Source: Nitrospira sp. (lineage in GTDB: Bacteria > Nitrospirota > Nitrospiria > Nitrospirales > Nitrospiraceae). Taken from it: a stretch of DNA of 10,333 nucleotides. The stretch is taken from the NCBI GenBank assembly GCA_015904075.1, contig JABMDH010000096.1, forward strand, positions 7,971 to 18,303, written 5' to 3'. The position numbers were made by a program, and so were the translations under genes. The notes under the pieces are model-generated. The model searched no databases. It worked only from the letters and a program-made list of their open reading frames with translations, and was not told the origin of the DNA. Positions 7,592 through 10,333 of this stretch are shown here, piece after piece (position 1 is the stretch's first letter; every line of letters begins with the position of its first letter).

Positions 7592-8125
7592 CTACGCCGT
7601 TCCTTTCGGTGCCATCCGCTCGCACGATTCCGCACAGCGGCGACACATGTCGACGCACTGCTTTATTAACTGATCGTCTCCCCGTAGTTGCTCGCAACTC
7701 TCCGCGCATAGCCGGCAGATCTCGGAACAGAGGACGCATGTACGATCGTGGAACGAAGACTCTCGTGCCATATAATCCGCAGTCGTCGAACACATCTGCG
7801 CACAGTCCATCAATAAACGGATGTGGTCCGGGGCCGCATGACGGCCTCCGAGTGTTAAGCAATGTCCGATCACTTGAATACAGAGCGCATGGCAATCTTG
7901 GCAGAGCTGAATACATCGTGTCATGTCATCCATCATGTGATGGTCTTCCGAGGTAGACGCTTTTCCTGAGGTGTGAAGTAGTTCAGATTGCGGGGACTGT
8001 GGCATCGGATCGTGGGCTGCGTCATGCGTTGCAGCGTCCACTCCTCGTAACACCATCAATGAAGCTCCGGTCGCAAGTAAAGAGGCGCCAGTGGTCACCA
8101 AGGTTCTTCTGCTTATGTCAGACAT
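7592..8125 (-). CDS. Tat-exported Csp1-like four-helix copper-storage protein
   Basis: Encodes 177 residues from the ATG at 8125, preceded by AAAAGGGGG 4 nt upstream. An in-frame extension to 8197 lacks this site and would bury the signal. The N-terminus is a twin-arginine signal: SRRTLVT (5-11), then a hydrophobic stretch and a cleavage region near VDAAT. After a His/Met-rich linker (HHMMDDM, 62-68) comes a four-helix bundle of the DUF326/Csp type with 16 cysteines at 71, 75, 78, 82, 89, 108, 112, 130, 133, 137, 140, 144, 157, 161, 164 and 168. They are spaced every 3-4 residues, so they line the helix interior. Known Csp1 (Methylosinus) is Tat-exported and stores many Cu(I) ions on such thiolates, so a copper-storage or copper-buffering role is a good inference. 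Its position upstream of a blue copper protein gene fits copper supply. Confidence 0.88.
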   Translation of the reverse strand: MSDISRRTLVTTGASLLATGASLMVLRGVDAATHDAAHDPMPQSPQSELLHTSGKASTSEDHHMMDDMTRCIQLCQDCHALCIQVIGHCLTLGGRHAAPDHIRLLMDCAQMCSTTADYMARESSFHDRTCVLCSEICRLCAESCEQLRGDDQLIKQCVDMCRRCAESCERMAPKGTA

Positions 8126-8229
8126 ACATCCCCCTTTTCTGGCTTGTAGCCCACGTCCAGTCTCATAGCCCGGGCGATAGAAGAAAATATGGAACACCTA
8201 GCAAGCAGGAAGTGAAACGGAAACGGATA

Positions 8230-8562
8230 TCAAATCCGTAGGACCGAAGTGTGGATCGAGGGATGGACCGGAGTATCGGCACTGCGTGGTGGGTTGGTGA
8301 TGCGAACAAGTGGAATCAGCGTATCGGGAAGAACATAAACGGGCATCACGTATTCAAGGTGGAGCGCGCTACTGGTATGGTGCGAAGAAAACTGTGAGCC
8401 TGGACCTATTTCAAGAAAGGCATCGCACGTCTCGCGTACAGGCTCTTCTGTTCCAGAGGAACAGTCCATATGGGGTACGGGTGGTAAGGGCAGGATACAG
8501 GCATAGGCGTTGAACGTCAGAATCAGCAGCAAGAGGACAAGGAAGATGGCCATTCGGCGCAT
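8230..8562 (-). CDS. small exported protein of unknown function
   Basis: Encodes 110 residues. Residues 5-21 are strongly hydrophobic and end in NAYA|C22, so it is either cleaved by signal peptidase I or lipidated at C22 (the lipobox is not canonical). The mature part has C22, C34 and C46, six histidines (H31, H61, H62, H68, H100, H104) and many prolines. The stretch ALHLEYVMPVYVLPDTLIPLVR (66-87) is the most regular part, probably beta. I recognise no domain. There is no Shine-Dalgarno; a consensus promoter ends 5 nt before the first ATG, so the mRNA may be leaderless, and the second Met (8553) is an alternative start. It lies 104 nt upstream of the copper-storage gene on the same strand. 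Envelope metal handling is suggested by location and Cys/His content only. Confidence 0.7.
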   Translation of the reverse strand: MRRMAIFLVLLLLILTFNAYACILPLPPVPHMDCSSGTEEPVRETCDAFLEIGPGSQFSSHHTSSALHLEYVMPVYVLPDTLIPLVRITNPPRSADTPVHPSIHTSVLRI

Positions 8563-8567
8563 ACAAA

Positions 8568-8596
8568 ATAATAGTCTCGTTCAGTGGACTAGTCAA
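8568..8596 (-). promoter_or_regulatory. sigma70-type promoter of the 110-aa exported protein
   Basis: Minus-strand TTGACT (8591-8596) and TATTAT (8568-8573) have an ideal 17-nt spacer, each matching consensus at five of six positions. The -10 ends 5 nt before the ATG at 8562, so transcription would begin at or next to that codon. It places the start of a new transcript between the epimerase and the copper block. Confidence 0.6.
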
Positions 8597-8621
8597 TCGA
8601 GAGCCATTCTGTACGACGGCC

Positions 8622-9737
8622 TTAGCCGATCCCTGTCTTGCGGGTGTATTCCGGAACGGTCACAGACACTCCTAACCCTGCTTCGGTCCAAGGCTGCAGG
8701 GTAGGGCCGTCGTATCGATAGCCGCCTTGAATGGGATCGATCGAAAGTAACAGTGGGGTATCCAGATCCAACACGTCGAATCCCTTCATGCCTAAGACCA
8801 GACTAAATGAACATCCCATCGCAATACGTGATTCCAGCATGCCGCCGACCATGAGCTTCAGGCCTGACCTCAGCGTGAATGCTGCGATGTCTGCTGCTTC
8901 GAGTACACCGGTTTTCATGATCTTGATGTTGATGTAATCTGCCGCGCCTTGTTCGACGACCTTGCGGGCGTCGTCCAGGGAGCGCACGGATTCGTCGGCT
9001 GCGACCGGGATACCGGTCTCTCGTCGAATAGCTGCCATGCTGTCGAGGTCATCCCGCACCACGGGCTGTTCCAGCAGGACGATCACCCCGCCAAATTGGT
9101 GGACACCTTTGGCAAAGGCCAGACATTCTTGGCGTGAGAACCCTTGATTGCCGTCGCCAATGAATGAAATCCCGGGCAAGGTACGGTGCAGCGCTTCCAA
9201 TCGGCGTATGTCTGCATCCACATCGTTGCCGACCTTCATCTTGAACAGGCGGAAGCCTCGCTCATACCAGCCGCGCGCGAGCGATACCGTCTTGTCCTGT
9301 GTGGTGATGGGAATCGTAATGTCCGTATTCCGAGGTCGTACGTCGGCGCCGCCCCAGAGTTGCCACATGGGAATCTTTGCGCTGCGGGAGGAGGCGTCCA
9401 GTAGCGCGGTCTCAAGGGCACAGCGGGCTGCTGGCTGCATTGGAGTTGTGTGAGCCATGTGGGTGGCGAGTTCTCGGTAGTTGTGAACCGATTGGCCGAT
9501 GAGTAGCGGTACGAGATCGGACAGTGCATTGAGACAGGCCTTCCGATCTTCACCTCCGACTTCGGGAAACGGCGCCGCTTCCCCATAGCCGCAAATCCCG
9601 TCGCTTAGTGTGGTGCGGATAAAGATATTCTCCGCGACGACGCGCGCGCCGGTCGCGACGACAAACGGGTCCGTGATAGGAATATCGACGGGCCAGAACT
9701 CAATGCTCGTGATGAAACTGGACGGTGCAGGTGTCAC
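8622..9737 (-). CDS. dipeptide epimerase, enolase superfamily (L-Ala-D/L-Glu epimerase-like)
   Basis: Encodes 371 residues from a GTG at 9737; the start has no clear Shine-Dalgarno but fits family N-termini (IEFWPVDIPITDPFVVATG). Residues 8-125 form the capping domain and about 130-350 the TIM barrel. Active-site elements of the muconate lactonizing/dipeptide epimerase subgroup are all present: K166-M-K168 (catalytic Lys), metal ligands D195 (GDGNQGF), E223 (LLEQP) and D248 (AADES), the opposing Lys K272 (INIKIMKTG), MLESRIA (300-306), and D324-L-D326, the DxD that binds the dipeptide amino group. Known members epimerise L-Ala-D-Glu during murein recycling, but others act on different dipeptides and the exact substrate cannot be read here. 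The enzyme is cytoplasmic and complete. It has its own promoter and faces a divergent gene, so it is probably not functionally part of the copper block. Confidence 0.9.
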   Translation of the reverse strand: MTPAPSSFITSIEFWPVDIPITDPFVVATGARVVAENIFIRTTLSDGICGYGEAAPFPEVGGEDRKACLNALSDLVPLLIGQSVHNYRELATHMAHTTPMQPAARCALETALLDASSRSAKIPMWQLWGGADVRPRNTDITIPITTQDKTVSLARGWYERGFRLFKMKVGNDVDADIRRLEALHRTLPGISFIGDGNQGFSRQECLAFAKGVHQFGGVIVLLEQPVVRDDLDSMAAIRRETGIPVAADESVRSLDDARKVVEQGAADYINIKIMKTGVLEAADIAAFTLRSGLKLMVGGMLESRIAMGCSFSLVLGMKGFDVLDLDTPLLLSIDPIQGGYRYDGPTLQPWTEAGLGVSVTVPEYTRKTGIG

Positions 9738-9803
9738 ATGATAGCCGTAGCTGTTTTTGACTCGGTACCAGCCTGCGCTGCGGTAGGAAAAATTGTGAGT
9801 GTA

Positions 9804-9832
9804 ATTTTAGTCGTTTGAGGCCGTACTGTAAA
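9804..9832 (-). promoter_or_regulatory. sigma70-type promoter of the epimerase gene
   Basis: Minus-strand TTTACA (9827-9832) and TAAAAT (9804-9809) are separated by 17 nt, each five of six to consensus. The expected start near 9797 leaves about 60 nt of leader. It is back-to-back with the promoter of the plus-strand gene. Confidence 0.6.
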
Positions 9833-9843
9833 CGGAGATTTCC

Positions 9844-9871
9844 TTGAGCCGTGATAATATTTTCGTATAGT
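9844..9871 (+). promoter_or_regulatory. sigma70-type promoter of the DUF6635-like gene
   Basis: TTGAGC (9844-9849) and TATAGT (9866-9871) have a 16-nt spacer. A start near 9878 leaves a leader of about 17 nt, enough to hold the Shine-Dalgarno at 9883-9890. Confidence 0.55.
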
Positions 9872-9894
9872 GAAGCCTTGTCAGGAGAGGCACA

Positions 9895-10333
9895 ATGAAC
9901 GACCAGCAGGCAGCACTTGCGATTCTGAGTCTCGAAGAGTGCGTTGATCAATATGTCGCCGATTGCCGTAACCGCGTGGACAGCTTCGTGGAGCGGCACT
10001 ATTCGATTCAGGAAACTCTCGCATTTCAAAAACAGTCGCTCGTGACCGATCTGCTCTACCATCCGGTCAATGCACTCTGGGCAATTCCGTCGCTCTTTCT
10101 CAAGAAACTCATCGAGATACCCATGAAGTTAGGCTGGCGTCCCGGCGCAGATCTGATCAGTCTTCTACCGTCCGGATTCAAAACCAGATATCAAAAGGAA
10201 ATGGAACGGTTGGTTGCCGGAGAATTGCTGGAATGGCCGTTGACAATGGACGAACGGAAAATCAGTCCGAACGGTCTTCTGGGTCATATCGAGCGGCATA
10301 AACATTTAGGGCCCTTGCTCAAATCAGGCGTGC
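9895..10333 (+). CDS. DUF6635-like protein, 3' partial
   Basis: An open frame from the ATG at 9895 runs off the right edge with 146 residues visible. AGGAGAGG at 9883-9890 is a strong ribosome binding site. The sequence begins MNDQQAALAILSLEECVDQY and contains RNRVDSFVERHYS (25-37), LLYHPVNALWAIPSLFLKKLIEI and LLPSGFKTRYQKEMERLVAGELLEWPL. This layout of a short helix, the FVERH motif, an amphipathic LxxPxNxLWAxP segment, then PxGF and a helical end resembles proteins annotated DUF6635, which have no known function. The middle segment is hydrophobic enough to touch a membrane, but the protein has no signal peptide. The gene is divergent from the epimerase with a short shared regulatory region. 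Confidence is high for a real gene and moderate for the family. Confidence 0.75.
   Translation, partial: MNDQQAALAILSLEECVDQYVADCRNRVDSFVERHYSIQETLAFQKQSLVTDLLYHPVNALWAIPSLFLKKLIEIPMKLGWRPGADLISLLPSGFKTRYQKEMERLVAGELLEWPLTMDERKISPNGLLGHIERHKHLGPLLKSGV

Noticed and set aside
7492..7956. 154-codon plus-strand open frame over the copper-storage gene
   Set aside because: It lies antisense to a well supported cysteine-patterned gene and shows no domain or ribosome site.
8223..8239. 6-bp hairpin ACGGAT/ATCCGT at the end of the 110-aa gene
   Set aside because: The stem is short, overlaps the stop codon and is followed only by TTTCCGTTTC, too weak to call a terminator.
9738..9806. In-frame N-terminal extension of the epimerase
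   Set aside because: The frame stays open for about 20 codons (ending KNSYGYH) but contains no ATG, GTG or TTG, and it overlaps the predicted promoter region.
9700..10062. 120-codon minus-strand open frame
   Set aside because: It is antisense to the DUF6635-like gene, which has a strong ribosome site and promoter, and it also overlaps the epimerase start.

Overview
The window looks like a chromosomal segment of a Gram-negative, didermic environmental bacterium. It has three predicted lipoproteins, a Tat-exported protein and a heme-c attachment motif. The gene set (MGH1-like glycoside hydrolase, GlcG/HbpS protein, DUF3565 protein, Tat-dependent Csp1-type copper store, cupredoxin-propeller lipoprotein) reminds me of Nitrospira/Nitrospirota genomes. 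That assignment is inference from remembered gene content; no rRNA or marker gene is present. I see no tRNA, rRNA, CRISPR array, insertion sequence or phage gene.

Layout. Positions 1-2504 (+) hold the 3' part of a large alpha/alpha-barrel glycoside hydrolase whose N-terminus lies outside the window. Positions 2679-3920 (+) hold a compact three-gene set: an exported GlcG/HbpS-like heme-binding protein, a small orphan lipoprotein overlapping it by 4 nt, and a 70-residue DUF3565 protein with a CxH/CxxC metal-site pattern. It converges, with only 30 nt between, on a minus-strand block spanning 9737 down to 3951. Read in its own direction, that block is: dipeptide epimerase (9737-8622), a small exported Cys/His-containing protein (8562-8230), a Tat-exported 16-cysteine four-helix copper-storage protein (8125-7592), a 692-aa lipoprotein joining an amicyanin-like type 1 copper domain to a beta-propeller (7183-5105), and a c-type heme lipoprotein (4868-3951). 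Diverging from the epimerase is a plus-strand gene of DUF6635 type (9895 to beyond the right edge).

The most interesting part is the block at 3951-8562. Four successive minus-strand genes encode cell-envelope proteins, and at least three carry copper or heme sites: copper storage, blue copper plus propeller, and heme c. Sigma70-like promoters precede at least three of the four, so it reads as several co-directional units rather than one tight operon. The propeller protein and the heme lipoprotein next to it both carry the rare CX3CH spacing, besides a normal CxxCH in the latter. A reasonable but unproven reading is a periplasmic or outer-envelope copper-handling and electron-transfer module. 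The blue copper-propeller protein has nitrous-oxide-reductase-like parts in reversed order.

Limits: all family calls come from reading motifs by eye, and no similarity search was run.
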